DNA from: an uncultured Verrucomicrobiota bacterium
GTDB taxonomy: Bacteria > Verrucomicrobiota > Verrucomicrobiae > Verrucomicrobiales > DEV007
DNA: 21,013 nucleotides
Assembly: GCA_902591645.1 (NCBI GenBank)
Contig: CACJBM010000036.1
Coordinates: forward strand, 1 to 21,013
Direction of reading: 5' to 3'
In this document: positions 7,922 through 16,636 of the stretch, piece after piece
Layout: each line of letters opens with the position of its first letter
Position numbering within the stretch: the first letter of the stretch is position 1
The notes under the pieces: model-generated
The model's input: only the letters and a program-made list of their open reading frames with translations
What the model was told of the DNA's origin: nothing
The model's database searches: none
Made by a program: the position numbers and the translations under genes

Positions 7922-9034
7922 ATGGCAAATTCCAGACTAGGCTTAGTTCGAAAAAATAGAAGAGAGCTAGGAATGCTGGGGCTTCTCATTGCTCTCATTG
8001 TCATCACTTCTGCAGGGACCACTGAAAGTGGTGTTCAGGGCCTATTTGAGAGCAAATTCCTCACTCCCGACAACCTCAAAAACATCAGTAGAGAAATAGG
8101 AATTTACGGCATTTTCAGCATAGGCGTTGGGATCGTAATTATTACTGCGGGAATCGACCTTTCAGTAGGATCGCTCATGGCTTTACTCGGTGTCGTCTTT
8201 CTTTACTTTGTGACCCCTCCCGAAACAAGACCCGACTCTTTTCTTGCAAAAATAATTCCTGAAATAGCATGGCCCCTGGCCATAATTTTCACTCTTGCCT
8301 TGGGGACTCTGGTCGGTTTGGCTCAGGGCCTCTTAGTAGGGAAACTCAAACTTCAGGCCTTCATTGTTACACTTTGTGGACTCTTATCATACAGGGGACT
8401 CGCACGCTTCTCGGCCGATGACACTTCAATTAACCTCAGCAACTCTGAACAAAATCTTAGCTTCGTCAGGCACCTAGGCGAAGGAAGCTTGGGGGACGTA
8501 CTGACCAACGGCAACAGCTCAGGAATTCTTCACAGCATTCCGATGTCATTCGTTTACCTCATCGGCTTTGCACTCATCTTCGGAATCGTACTACACAGGT
8601 CAATTTTCGGCCGCTATATCTTTGCTGCAGGAAGGAACGAATTGGCTACCAAATATTCGGGCATTAATACTAGCATTGTCATTGCTTTTGCTTATGTCAT
8701 TGCTGGCTTTTGCACCGCCTTCGCATCAATACCGTTTTGCATTTACACAGGATCCGTCCAACCAGCAACGCACGGCGCCTTTTTTGAACTCTACGCTATA
8801 GCGGCAGCCGTTTTGGGTGGGTGTAGCCTTAAGGGTGGCGAAGGGTCCATCGTAGGAATCCTGATCGGAACAGCAATTCTAATAGTACTTAGAAATATGG
8901 TTAACCTCTTTGGATACCCTACACCACTCAGTGACGCTATCACTGGCGGCGTGATTTTTGTTGGTGTTCTATTGGATCAACACGGAGCATCAAGCATCAA
9001 GCGCTTATTCACTAATAAAAATAAAGCGGCTTAG
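7922..9034 (+). CDS. Sugar ABC transporter permease (RbsC-like)
   Basis: This 370-residue protein is mostly hydrophobic, with about eight to ten membrane segments, and is a BPD_transp_2-type permease. Family landmarks are ITAGIDLSVGSLMAL (74-88) and AAAVLGGCSLKGGEGSIVG (294-312), the region that contacts the ATPase, followed by NLFGYP (328-333). It is longer than ordinary RbsC (about 320 residues) because of extra loops, one around 97-116 (VTPPETRPDSFLAKIIPE) and one around 165-207 that is polar and Gly/Ser/Asn-rich. These probably face the periplasm and could contact the tethered binding lipoprotein. It is the last gene of the cluster, and its stop is one base from the stop of the convergent SDR gene. 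No clear terminator is visible; the 3' end of the transcript must run into the SDR gene antisense or stop by another mechanism. Confidence 0.92.
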   Translation: MANSRLGLVRKNRRELGMLGLLIALIVITSAGTTESGVQGLFESKFLTPDNLKNISREIGIYGIFSIGVGIVIITAGIDLSVGSLMALLGVVFLYFVTPPETRPDSFLAKIIPEIAWPLAIIFTLALGTLVGLAQGLLVGKLKLQAFIVTLCGLLSYRGLARFSADDTSINLSNSEQNLSFVRHLGEGSLGDVLTNGNSSGILHSIPMSFVYLIGFALIFGIVLHRSIFGRYIFAAGRNELATKYSGINTSIVIAFAYVIAGFCTAFASIPFCIYTGSVQPATHGAFFELYAIAAAVLGGCSLKGGEGSIVGILIGTAILIVLRNMVNLFGYPTPLSDAITGGVIFVGVLLDQHGASSIKRLFTNKNKAA

Positions 9035-9035
9035 A

Positions 9036-9791
9036 TCACCATGGAGAATTGCCTCCATTAACACAGAGAGTCTGACCAGTGATAAAACCCGCTTCCTCAG
9101 AAGCAAAATAAGCAACAGCCTCACCCACATCTGAAGGAGTGCCCCAACGCCCAGCAGGTATCTGACTCAGATAAGCATCCTTTTCCTCTTGAGGATCATT
9201 CTCATGCCTCTCTGTAGGGATCCATCCAGGATTGACAGTATTAACAGTAATGCCGTGAGGGGCTAATTCTCGAGACATGCTACGCGTCCACCCGATCTGA
9301 CCACCCTTAGCTGAAACATAAGCACTGAACGGGCTCACTGAGAGCTGATAAACCTCACTTGAAATATTAATGATCCTCCCCCAACCCCTTTCCTTCATTT
9401 GCGGCAACACTGCACGAGTCAACAGATAGGGGCTCTTAATAAAAAAATTGAGCATCTGTTGGTAAAAATCCCAATCATATTCTTCGATAGTTTTTAGGGG
9501 CTGATCTGGAGTAGCGTTTGGAACAATAATATCAATCGTTCCTAACTCGGATTGGGAACGTTCAACCAAATCAGCAATGGCTCCTTCATCAATAGCGTTT
9601 GCCTTTAAAAGAAGGCCCTCACCCCCAGCACTTTTAAATTCAGAAAAAGCACGCTCGGCCCTCTCATCATCATTATAATAGTTCATCACAACCTTAGCGC
9701 CTCCAGCACCAAGGACCTTGGCAATTCCAAGCCCCAGCCCAGTTGTACTTCCAGTCACAAGTGCCACGTGTCCTTTTAATGTTTGAGCCAT
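9036..9791 (-). CDS. SDR-family short-chain dehydrogenase/reductase (FabG-like)
   Basis: This 251-residue protein is a classical short-chain dehydrogenase. The N-terminal NAD(P)-binding motif TGSTTGLG is at 13-20, the NAG-type strand motif is IIVPNATP (88-95), and the catalytic residues are Ser145 (NISSE), Tyr158 and Lys162 (AYVSAK), with the 13-residue Ser-Tyr and 4-residue Tyr-Lys spacing of the family. NPGWIPTE (188-195) and the C-terminal GFITGQTLCVNGG are typical. Length is normal. It would oxidise or reduce a carbonyl/hydroxyl with NAD(P)H. It is convergent to the sugar ABC importer (one base apart), so a sugar or sugar-acid dehydrogenase role is possible, but FabG-like sequence alone does not give the substrate. 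The start ATG (9791) has only A-rich sequence before it. Its upstream region is shared with the divergent kinase-like gene. Confidence 0.92.
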   Translation of the reverse strand: MAQTLKGHVALVTGSTTGLGLGIAKVLGAGGAKVVMNYYNDDERAERAFSEFKSAGGEGLLLKANAIDEGAIADLVERSQSELGTIDIIVPNATPDQPLKTIEEYDWDFYQQMLNFFIKSPYLLTRAVLPQMKERGWGRIINISSEVYQLSVSPFSAYVSAKGGQIGWTRSMSRELAPHGITVNTVNPGWIPTERHENDPQEEKDAYLSQIPAGRWGTPSDVGEAVAYFASEEAGFITGQTLCVNGGNSPW

Positions 9792-9884
9792 TATCTTTAA
9801 AAATTTGTATTTAAGATTATTGAATTTCCATGTTTTAACCCAAATTCATTTAAAACAAATTTATAATTATTGTTATTTCCATAA

Positions 9885-9909
9885 AATTTTCATATTCACT
9901 ATGAAAATT
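9885..9909. promoter_or_regulatory. Perfect 10-bp inverted repeat, candidate operator
   Basis: AATTTTCATA (9885-9894) and its exact reverse complement TATGAAAATT (9900-9909) are separated by five bases. It lies in the 236-bp AT-rich gap between the divergent SDR and kinase-like genes. The core TTTTCATA recurs at 9925-9932. A two-fold symmetric site with a 15-bp centre-to-centre distance fits binding by a dimeric regulator. The regulator is not identifiable, and AT-richness raises the chance level somewhat. Confidence 0.45.
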
Positions 9910-9933
9910 CCATATATGTAGAACTTTTCATAG

Positions 9934-9962
9934 CTTCTTAACAAATCTTAATCATTAAGAAG
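9934..9962. promoter_or_regulatory. TCTTAA direct and inverted repeats, candidate operator
   Basis: TCTTAA occurs at 9936-9941 and again at 9946-9951, exactly 10 bp apart, followed by the inverse TTAAGA at 9955-9960. The outer arms CTTCTTAA (9934-9941) and TTAAGAAG (9955-9962) form an 8-bp inverted repeat, and the inner TCTTAATCATTAAGA is a tight palindrome. It lies just upstream of the proposed -35 of the kinase-like gene, a normal place for an activator or repressor site. Confidence 0.4.
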
Positions 9963-9972
9963 AGTCCTTATG

Positions 9973-10000
9973 TTGAGAACAGCAAAGAGCGCATTATCTT
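9973..10000 (+). promoter_or_regulatory. Putative sigma70-type promoter of the kinase-like gene
   Basis: TTGAGA (9973-9978, five of six matches to TTGACA) is followed after 16 bp by TATCTT (9995-10000, four of six matches to TATAAT). A start near 10007 would leave a leader of about 20 nt before the GTG at 10028. This is a pattern match only. Confidence 0.35.
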
Positions 10001-10027
10001 CAAAAAATTTTAAAGAACAACTAAGTA

Positions 10028-12607
10028 GTGAGTCGCCCTAAAATACCAGGCTATTTCATAGATGAACTGATCGGAGAAGGCTCCACTGGCTCTGTATGGA
10101 GTGCAAGTTCCCAAGGAAAGCCCAAGCTTGCGGTAAAGTCACTTAGAGGAATAGCAGTTAACCGACAAGTCCTCTCAGATGCACTCGTAAAGATATACAA
10201 AGGCTCCCCTCATCCAGGAATCGCAAGAATACACGACTTTGACCTGGCAAGTCCTCAGGCATACATCACCATGGAGTTCTATGCAGAGAACGCAACGTTT
10301 CCTGACGGAACTTCAAATATCAGACCGCGAAACCTAGAAACTTTGTGCGGAAACGTCACATCTGATGATGGATGGAAAATTGCTATTCAAATTGCAGAAG
10401 CGTTAGCACACCTTCACGAAGAAGGAATCATTCACTGCAACTTAAAACCGACGAATGTACTTTTTGAAGACGGTATAAACCCACAAGCTAAGATCACTGA
10501 TTTCGCACAGGGAATGCTCGGCGGGACCGAACAACTTGAAACTAGCGATTCCCTTTTTTACTGCGCTCCAGAACAACTCCAGCACGGCAATCAATTCTTT
10601 GAAGGTCGCGGAGAGAAATGGGACGTCTATGCCTATGGGGCAACCATTTACCAGTTAATGACAGGTAGATTTTGTCGACTCAATGATGAAATTGTTAAAT
10701 ACAGAAAAAGAAGACAAACACAGCTCAATTTACACAGTGAAATTTCCACGAACCGAGTCGCCCGTGCCATTTGCTCTCAAGAAAATATAACTTGGCCAAA
10801 TGAAGCTCAAACGGCAACAGAGCGAACGTGCCGCTCCATCATAGAAAGATGCTTAAGCCTAAGAGAAGAGCACAGACACAGCAACATGCTAGAAGTTCTC
10901 AACGAACTTAAAAAATGTCAGAGCAATGACAATTTAAACTCAAGCAATGAAAAGAAAAGTGAAGTCAATTACAGGCACAACAGAAAATCCAAGTGGGAAC
11001 ATGCTGCTACCGTCTTGCTGTCAGCTGCAGTGTCTGCAGCCGCGGCAGTTATAATCACTTTGAATTATCAGGACCCAAAAGATCCGCCTTCTCCCGTCCC
11101 GACACCTGAACCGGCAAAGACCGCTGCAGTAGTTCCAATTGATCCAAACCCGACCCCAGCCCCAGTTCAATCAGACCCTGACCTTAACATCAAAGAGGAA
11201 CAGATCGCAAATCTCATCAATGACTTCCAGCAATCTCAATCTGCATTAAATGAGCTTTGTAGAATGCTTGCAACTTTGGATGGTGAAGGTAATCCAATGT
11301 ACAGATTTCCCGAAGGAACGATCGGATCAATGCTTACCTATTATGACAAGTTCATTAGCCGCAACCAGGACAACCCCGCATTACGTGATTCAGTAATTTC
11401 TGCGCTAAGTAATTCAAGTGAACTTCACATACTCCTAGGCGATTTCACATCGGCCAGCCAAAAACTAACACAAGCCACAGAATTAATTGTAGATGATGAA
11501 ATTGGAGGCGGAATCAATGGCGAACTGATCGAACGTCGAGCCAGATTATTCAAGAATTTATCCACTTCACAATCAGGTTCAAAAATGCACAGAGCTGCAA
11601 CAAAGGCTGCCACTAAATCTTTTCTTCTTTACAAGGAACTGCTGAGCCAAGAGCCAAATGATCCAGGAAATGCACGAACTGCAGCAGAAAGCGCTTTAGT
11701 TCTAGCCAAAAGATTACGCAATTCTGAAGAAATTGAAGCTTCTAAACAGTATGTAGAACAGACAATTCAGATCATTAACGCAACCACAGCAGACTCACTA
11801 CCATTAGAAAAAGACCAATCGTTATTAGCCTCTGCTCATTTCGAACTTGGACAAATACTCAGCTCAAAGGGCGAACCGGATTCCGCTAATGAATCATATC
11901 AAAACTCCATAGCAGGATACACTGAGCTTGTGACAGCGTTCCCTGAAAAATTAAATTACCAATTTCAGCTAGCACGTGCTTTAGGCGAAGAAGCAGACAT
12001 CGCATTTGTTACCGCAAACTCTGAAGCTAGCGTTATAAATAATGACGCCATCGAACTCCTCACCTCGCTCATAGAACGGTCTCCCAGTAACAGGTACCAG
12101 TTCGAGATGGCCAGGAGACTGCATGCATTTTCCCGATCAATCGAGGACGAAGGGGAATCAAGCGCAGCACGAACTCAGTCAAATGCAGCACTCAATATCT
12201 TGAAAGACCTGATCAAGAATGAACCAAGCAATTTTGCTTATCAAAATGAAATAGCACAACTGTACCGTCAATTAGCCGATCTTCACAAAGAAGCCGGCGA
12301 CACAGGAAAATCAGTCGAACTCTCACGAGAAGCCGTTCATCACATCAAGAACTTACTTGATAAAGATATTGATGTAGAAAATGGCAATAGAAAGAAAAAT
12401 CATTACCGAGAAATAATTGCCCGTGACTACGGCAAACTCGGATGGCACTTAGCTAATACAGGAGAAGAAGACGACATCACCGAAGCAAAATCCTCATTTA
12501 AAACCGCTCAAGATTATTATCAGCAAATCCTTGATATCGAACCAACTAATGATGATGCCAAGCGGTGGCTTCAATGGGCAAAGGATTGTCTAGATCAATT
12601 GCCCTAA
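10028..12607 (+). CDS. Ser/Thr-kinase-like TPR membrane protein, predicted pseudokinase
   Basis: This 859-residue protein has an N-terminal protein kinase fold (about 9-300), a transmembrane helix (about 324-346), a Pro-rich linker (about 349-384) and a long C-terminal helical region with TPR-like repeats (about 390-859), probably periplasmic. Kinase landmarks present are the Gly loop GEGSTGSV (16-23), Lys37 (LAVKSL), Asn143, Asp158 in ITDFA (DFG-like) and APE at 180-182. The catalytic loop, however, reads HCNLKPTN (136-143): the catalytic-base Asp of HRD is Asn138 (codon AAC). No Glu is visible in the helix C region (41-60). Phosphotransfer is therefore doubtful. The start is GTG at 10028, because an in-frame TAA (10022-10024) lies just upstream. 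Helical repeats such as NEIAQLYRQLADLHKEAGD (739-757) and ITEAKSSFKTAQDYYQQIL fit TPRs. Likely a signalling scaffold or sensor; ligand or partner unknown. Confidence 0.9.
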   Translation: MSRPKIPGYFIDELIGEGSTGSVWSASSQGKPKLAVKSLRGIAVNRQVLSDALVKIYKGSPHPGIARIHDFDLASPQAYITMEFYAENATFPDGTSNIRPRNLETLCGNVTSDDGWKIAIQIAEALAHLHEEGIIHCNLKPTNVLFEDGINPQAKITDFAQGMLGGTEQLETSDSLFYCAPEQLQHGNQFFEGRGEKWDVYAYGATIYQLMTGRFCRLNDEIVKYRKRRQTQLNLHSEISTNRVARAICSQENITWPNEAQTATERTCRSIIERCLSLREEHRHSNMLEVLNELKKCQSNDNLNSSNEKKSEVNYRHNRKSKWEHAATVLLSAAVSAAAAVIITLNYQDPKDPPSPVPTPEPAKTAAVVPIDPNPTPAPVQSDPDLNIKEEQIANLINDFQQSQSALNELCRMLATLDGEGNPMYRFPEGTIGSMLTYYDKFISRNQDNPALRDSVISALSNSSELHILLGDFTSASQKLTQATELIVDDEIGGGINGELIERRARLFKNLSTSQSGSKMHRAATKAATKSFLLYKELLSQEPNDPGNARTAAESALVLAKRLRNSEEIEASKQYVEQTIQIINATTADSLPLEKDQSLLASAHFELGQILSSKGEPDSANESYQNSIAGYTELVTAFPEKLNYQFQLARALGEEADIAFVTANSEASVINNDAIELLTSLIERSPSNRYQFEMARRLHAFSRSIEDEGESSAARTQSNAALNILKDLIKNEPSNFAYQNEIAQLYRQLADLHKEAGDTGKSVELSREAVHHIKNLLDKDIDVENGNRKKNHYREIIARDYGKLGWHLANTGEEDDITEAKSSFKTAQDYYQQILDIEPTNDDAKRWLQWAKDCLDQLP

Positions 12608-12960
12608 GACTTCCTAGCGGCAATGAATGATCTGACGCAGGCAATCACATAGACTGTGCAAATGACAGACATTGCAAGCATACCAAGGATGGCCGTACCA
12701 GAATCTCCGCCAAAAAGTTTCGGCAAGCCCCTTCCATAACCTGCGAGGGCACCCAATAAAGCTAACGTTAATGCAATATGAGCTACGACTTTTCGCTTCT
12801 TTTCATCCTTAGCCAGAACCCCACAGATTAGAATTGGCACCCCTATGAATGAAGGTATCAAAGCCGTAACACTGGCCTTGCCAGTGGAAAAATAGAGAAC
12901 CACTCCCAATGCAGTTAACAATGAGCCAATTAATATAGAAAGTTTCGTAATTGATGTCAT
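12604..12960 (-). CDS. Small four-helix integral membrane protein, unknown function
   Basis: This 118-residue protein is almost entirely hydrophobic with four likely membrane helices: about 6-24 (LSILIGSLLTALGVVLYFS), 29-46 (VTALIPSFIGVPILICGV), 57-75 (VVAHIALTLALLGALAGYG) and 87-112 (GTAILGMLAMSVICTVYVIACV). A basic loop KDEKKRK separates helices two and three and is probably cytoplasmic. I start it at the ATG at 12960; the TTG two codons upstream is less likely. It is convergent with the kinase-like gene, and the two stop codons overlap. I do not recognise the family with certainty; similar small membrane proteins occur in Verrucomicrobia and Planctomycetes. Confidence 0.75.
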   Translation of the reverse strand: MTSITKLSILIGSLLTALGVVLYFSTGKASVTALIPSFIGVPILICGVLAKDEKKRKVVAHIALTLALLGALAGYGRGLPKLFGGDSGTAILGMLAMSVICTVYVIACVRSFIAARKS

Positions 12961-13107
12961 GATCAAAGAAATTTGCAGAATGTATCGTGCTGGTCAAATC
13001 GTTATCCCAGCAAAAACACTATTGCCCTATTGCAAGAAACCATAATAATGTTTATTCATTCATAATTTCCACAACTGAAAGTTTTAATCAGCTCAAATAA
13101 GAATCCA

Positions 13108-14025
13108 ATGACTCCAAACCAAAACACCTCTCGTCGTAAATTCATTAAGGCAAGCACTGCTGCTCTGGCAGCATCGCCCCTGCCCCTCTTAGCTGATCAC
13201 CACAAAAAGAAAAAACTCTACGACATCTCCATCGCCGAGTGGTCATTACACAAGGCCCTATTTGGCAAGAAAATGACCAACCTTGATTTCCCTGTAGTCT
13301 CAAAAAAGGAATTCGGAATCAATGCCGTCGAATATGTAAACCAATTCTTTAAGGACAAAGCAAATGACAAAAAGTATTTAAACGAACTTAAAAAAATATG
13401 TGATAGCGAGGGAGTAAAGAGCCTAATCATCATGTGTGACGGCGAAGGAAAACTCGGAGATCCTGACAAAACGAAAAGAGCCGCATCAGTGGATAACCAC
13501 AAGCGCTGGGTTGAAGCAGCAAAGCACCTAGGATGCCATTCTATTCGAGTCAATGCATCTTCAGGAGGCTCTTATGAGGAACAACAACAACGTGCCGCTG
13601 ACGGGCTCGGTAGCCTCAGCGAATTTGCAGCTACTCACGGTTTAAATGTCATTGTAGAAAATCACGGAGGATTGTCCTCTAACGGAGCCTGGCTCGCCGG
13701 AGTAATGAAAATCGTAAACAAAAAGAATTGCGGAACATTACCTGATTTTGGCAATTTTAGAATCGGTGGAGGTAAGACCTATGACAGATACAAAGGAGTC
13801 AAAGAACTCATGCCATTCGCCAAAGCAGTAAGCGCAAAGTCACATGATTTTGATGATAAGGGGAATGAAATCCATACTGATTATCATAAAATGATGAAGA
13901 TTGTCATTGATGCCGGCTATCATGGATACGTGGGCGTCGAATACGAGGGCGGTAAAATGAGTGAATTCGATGGAATCAAAGCTACGAAGAAATTACTCGA
14001 AAGAGTAAGATCGAAGTTATCCTAA
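13108..14025 (+). CDS. Tat-exported sugar phosphate isomerase/epimerase-like TIM-barrel protein (second copy type)
   Basis: This 305-residue protein is of the xylose isomerase-like TIM-barrel superfamily with a twin-arginine signal [15 protein letters not shown] (8-22). Barrel and metal-site motifs are INAVEYV (Glu75), VIVENHGG (Glu174, His176), LPDFGNF (Asp213), VSAKSHDF (His246) and VGVEYEG (Glu278). Unlike the first copy at 3137, it keeps a His on the penultimate strand, so the metal site looks complete. A His/Lys-rich patch (DHHKKKKL, 30-37) directly follows the signal region. Both proteins share the HWG/HGG and xAKxxx patterns but are clearly diverged, not a recent duplication. It stands alone between two minus-strand genes and converges with the surface-protein gene (9-bp gap). 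Substrate unknown. Confidence 0.87.
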   Translation: MTPNQNTSRRKFIKASTAALAASPLPLLADHHKKKKLYDISIAEWSLHKALFGKKMTNLDFPVVSKKEFGINAVEYVNQFFKDKANDKKYLNELKKICDSEGVKSLIIMCDGEGKLGDPDKTKRAASVDNHKRWVEAAKHLGCHSIRVNASSGGSYEEQQQRAADGLGSLSEFAATHGLNVIVENHGGLSSNGAWLAGVMKIVNKKNCGTLPDFGNFRIGGGKTYDRYKGVKELMPFAKAVSAKSHDFDDKGNEIHTDYHKMMKIVIDAGYHGYVGVEYEGGKMSEFDGIKATKKLLERVRSKLS

Positions 14026-14034
14026 TAAGACAAC

Positions 14035-16566
14035 TCACTGCTTCCTTATTCTATAGAAGTGGCGCTTACCAGTAGGTGAGAATCTTTCCGTTGCAATATT
14101 GCCGCGGCCAACAATCAACTTCTTTAGAGTCATCCACGTTTGAAGATCATTCGATGTCTGAATGACATATCCCGAACCTTGCTCCGCTGGGAACATATAT
14201 TGAACCTGACCTCCCTCCAACACACTGGACTTTAACTGGAAAATGGGAACACTATCAGGATCAGTAGGTGAACTTCTAAAAAAGACTTCCGTCTCATCGA
14301 ACCAACCATCCTCATCCGTATCTTTGCCAGCAACAGCATCGATTAGATCAAGGCTTACAAATTCTCTTATCTTCCCAATGCTAACGAAAAACTCAGCATC
14401 AAAGAAAAGATCACTACTGCTCGCATTGGCCTGATGCACCTCAGCTGATATAACATTATCTCCATCGACCAGAAGGCTAGAATCAATCACGTATTCTTTC
14501 ACTTCCAACTCATCGTCACCACCAATTGTCGAATCAGCAAAAGTTGTGTTTCCTGCATCTGTACTGAGGTTATCTCTGACGATTTCCTTACCGTTAAGAT
14601 AAACAGCAATGCCATCATCTTTGCGTATTCTTATCTTTGAAGAAACGACCTCAGACGCGCCCAGAAACTTAAAGGATTTACGAAAATACGTTGTGGCATG
14701 CTTATTATTTGAATCGTCACCGAAACCGACATTCCCCACCACCGCATCCTCACCATATCCGAGCGGGGATTGAGCGGCCTTCCATGTCGAATCGTCAAAA
14801 TTCAAAGAGTCCCAATCATTTCCTGGGTAAGTTCCATTATCCAAATAGGCCCAAGATTCACCACTAGCAAAAATCCTAGTGAATGGAGGAATTATCGCGG
14901 TCGCACTTGAATTAAAACTAAATCTGGCGCTGGACCTTGAGCTCTTGTGAACTTCCACTGCCAGCACATTGACACCATCCCTAATTAAAGAAACGGGCAC
15001 AGCCACATTGATTTTATAATCTTCTTCAAAAAGATCAGTCGAAGAAAGAACATTGTATGCTGCATTGTCGTTAAGATTACTGTCACGATATACCTCCTTA
15101 CCGTTCAGAAAAACAGCACACGCATCATTACGCACAAGACCGATGACCATTGAGTTTACTGAGTCAGGGTCCCTCAAATAGAAGTGTTTTCTAAAATAGG
15201 TAGTGACATGCCTATTGTTAGAATTGGAACCATAGCTAATTACCGTATTCTCATCACCTTCACCATAACCGAACTCACCCGCACCAACACTCCAAGCCGA
15301 ATCATCAAAATCGACGCCAGTCCAGGAACTTCCCTGATCAGAGCCATCATCCAGATAGGCCCATTCACTAGAATAAGTGAAAAGCTTGCGGGAAACATTA
15401 CCTCCACGGTTCGAAACAGAATAAACAAACTCATCTTGGCCTTCGGCCCCTGCATTCTGCTTATAGTCAAAGCTACCATCAGAACTTAAGGATAAGACAC
15501 CTTTACTCGGCGCACTCTGCAACTGAGCCGTGAGAGAATCACCATCAACATCGGAATCATTTTTCAAGACATTCCCAACTAGCGACCCTCCATCCACTAC
15601 AAAATCATCAGGAATCAAATCCGGAGCATCGTTCGTAGGATCTATCTCAAGAATAACTTCAGCGACATTGCTCTGTTCAGAAGAAGGCTTTGGAGCAGTC
15701 GCTACTATGATTCCTTCAATATCCAGATCAATTATATTGCCACTGATATCAAATGAACCTTGGAAAGTAACAGGAACGTTCAGCGTCAGAACCTGACCAC
15801 TTTCTGTGATGCGACCCGTGAGATCTATGTCTTCAAGAACCGTATCAAATGATTGCGGACCGTCAGGAACACCAAGGTCAAGTGATGCATTAATATCAGC
15901 AGTTCCAACAATTTGAAACTCGTTATCGACCTGACTAAATTCACCTGACTCAGAAACGGTCGTTTCTGGACCTGGCTTAGTCATATTCAGTATCAAGTCA
16001 CCACCGTCAGCAGTAACTGAAGCCGTAACTACAAAAAGGAACCTATAATTAAGTTCAACGTCATCAGTTAAAACAAGAGAGCCGCCTTCAATATGTATAT
16101 TCTCGAAGGGACTTTCCGTGGGAGACAAAGCCACTTGTAAATTACCTTCAAGTCCCGAACTGTCTGATCTGGTCTGACTGATACCAAGTGCCGTGAGCGT
16201 CGCAGAAAAGTCCACCTTTGACCGAGACTTACTCACTTCAAACTCAATCACTTCCGGTTGGCTCTGAAAGGCGTAACTAAATGAATCCTCTCCGCTAAAA
16301 TCTGCATCAGGCGTATACTTAAATGAGCCGTCCGATCCGAAGATCAAAGTCCCATTTTCAGGAGAACTCTTAAGCTCAGCAGTAATATTAGTTCCATCAA
16401 ACAAATCGTTACTCAAGACTCCGAACTCTGAATCGACCTCTATGAATCCATCTTCAAGTAGATCAAAACCATCCTCACGAGCAACTATGTCAGCACAAAC
16501 CTCAGTCGAATAAATACTCATCAAGCAAATCACTGAAATAAAACTAATTCTGTTAAATATGCTCAT
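14035..16566 (-). CDS. Large secreted modular surface protein (cadherin/Ig-like, duplicated beta-sandwich domains)
   Basis: This 843-residue protein has a Sec signal peptide (1-25, cleavage near VCA). Cadherin/VCBS-type Ig-like domains are at about 27-101 (VLSNDLFDG...SFKYTPDADFSGEDSFSYAF) and 312-390 (VLKNDSDVDGDSLTAQL...SFDYKQ). Between them is a beta-rich domain of about 200 residues that I do not recognise. Two homologous beta-sandwich modules follow, at about 401-560 and 571-735; both share SWAYLDxG / EWAYLDDG, FDDSxW, NxHxTTYFRK and VxLNGKExxRD. Then come a calcium-type acidic repeat DTDEDGWFDETE (749-760) and a C-terminal beta domain with YVIQTSNDLQTW (800-811), characteristic of Verrucomicrobia extracellular proteins. 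No enzyme motif is visible, so binding or structural function is likely, possibly carbohydrate binding by the jelly-roll-like modules. Confidence 0.87.
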   Translation of the reverse strand: MSIFNRISFISVICLMSIYSTEVCADIVAREDGFDLLEDGFIEVDSEFGVLSNDLFDGTNITAELKSSPENGTLIFGSDGSFKYTPDADFSGEDSFSYAFQSQPEVIEFEVSKSRSKVDFSATLTALGISQTRSDSSGLEGNLQVALSPTESPFENIHIEGGSLVLTDDVELNYRFLFVVTASVTADGGDLILNMTKPGPETTVSESGEFSQVDNEFQIVGTADINASLDLGVPDGPQSFDTVLEDIDLTGRITESGQVLTLNVPVTFQGSFDISGNIIDLDIEGIIVATAPKPSSEQSNVAEVILEIDPTNDAPDLIPDDFVVDGGSLVGNVLKNDSDVDGDSLTAQLQSAPSKGVLSLSSDGSFDYKQNAGAEGQDEFVYSVSNRGGNVSRKLFTYSSEWAYLDDGSDQGSSWTGVDFDDSAWSVGAGEFGYGEGDENTVISYGSNSNNRHVTTYFRKHFYLRDPDSVNSMVIGLVRNDACAVFLNGKEVYRDSNLNDNAAYNVLSSTDLFEEDYKINVAVPVSLIRDGVNVLAVEVHKSSRSSARFSFNSSATAIIPPFTRIFASGESWAYLDNGTYPGNDWDSLNFDDSTWKAAQSPLGYGEDAVVGNVGFGDDSNNKHATTYFRKSFKFLGASEVVSSKIRIRKDDGIAVYLNGKEIVRDNLSTDAGNTTFADSTIGGDDELEVKEYVIDSSLLVDGDNVISAEVHQANASSSDLFFDAEFFVSIGKIREFVSLDLIDAVAGKDTDEDGWFDETEVFFRSSPTDPDSVPIFQLKSSVLEGGQVQYMFPAEQGSGYVIQTSNDLQTWMTLKKLIVGRGNIATERFSPTGKRHFYRIRKQ

Positions 16567-16600
16567 GGTATTAAGTTCCAGTACATTACATGTTTTCAGC

Positions 16601-16615
16601 TTAACTATAAGTTAA
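16601..16615. promoter_or_regulatory. Short inverted repeat upstream of the surface-protein gene
   Basis: TTAACT (16601-16606) and AGTTAA (16610-16615) flank three bases, 35-49 bp upstream of the ATG at 16566. It could be an operator for the surface-protein gene. AT-rich and short, so it may be chance. Confidence 0.25.
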
Positions 16616-16636
16616 CAAGCGACATGAACTTCACCC

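Noticed and set aside
9041..9058. ATGGAG/CTCCAT hairpin as a bidirectional terminator between permease and SDR genes
   Set aside because: The stem is 6 bp with no U-tract on either side, and it lies inside the SDR coding end (NGGNSPW), so coding constraint explains it.
12961..13107. Possible small RNA or gene in the 147-bp gap
   Set aside because: Only a short CTATTGC direct repeat and AT-rich sequence are visible; no open frame, hairpin or terminator supports a gene.
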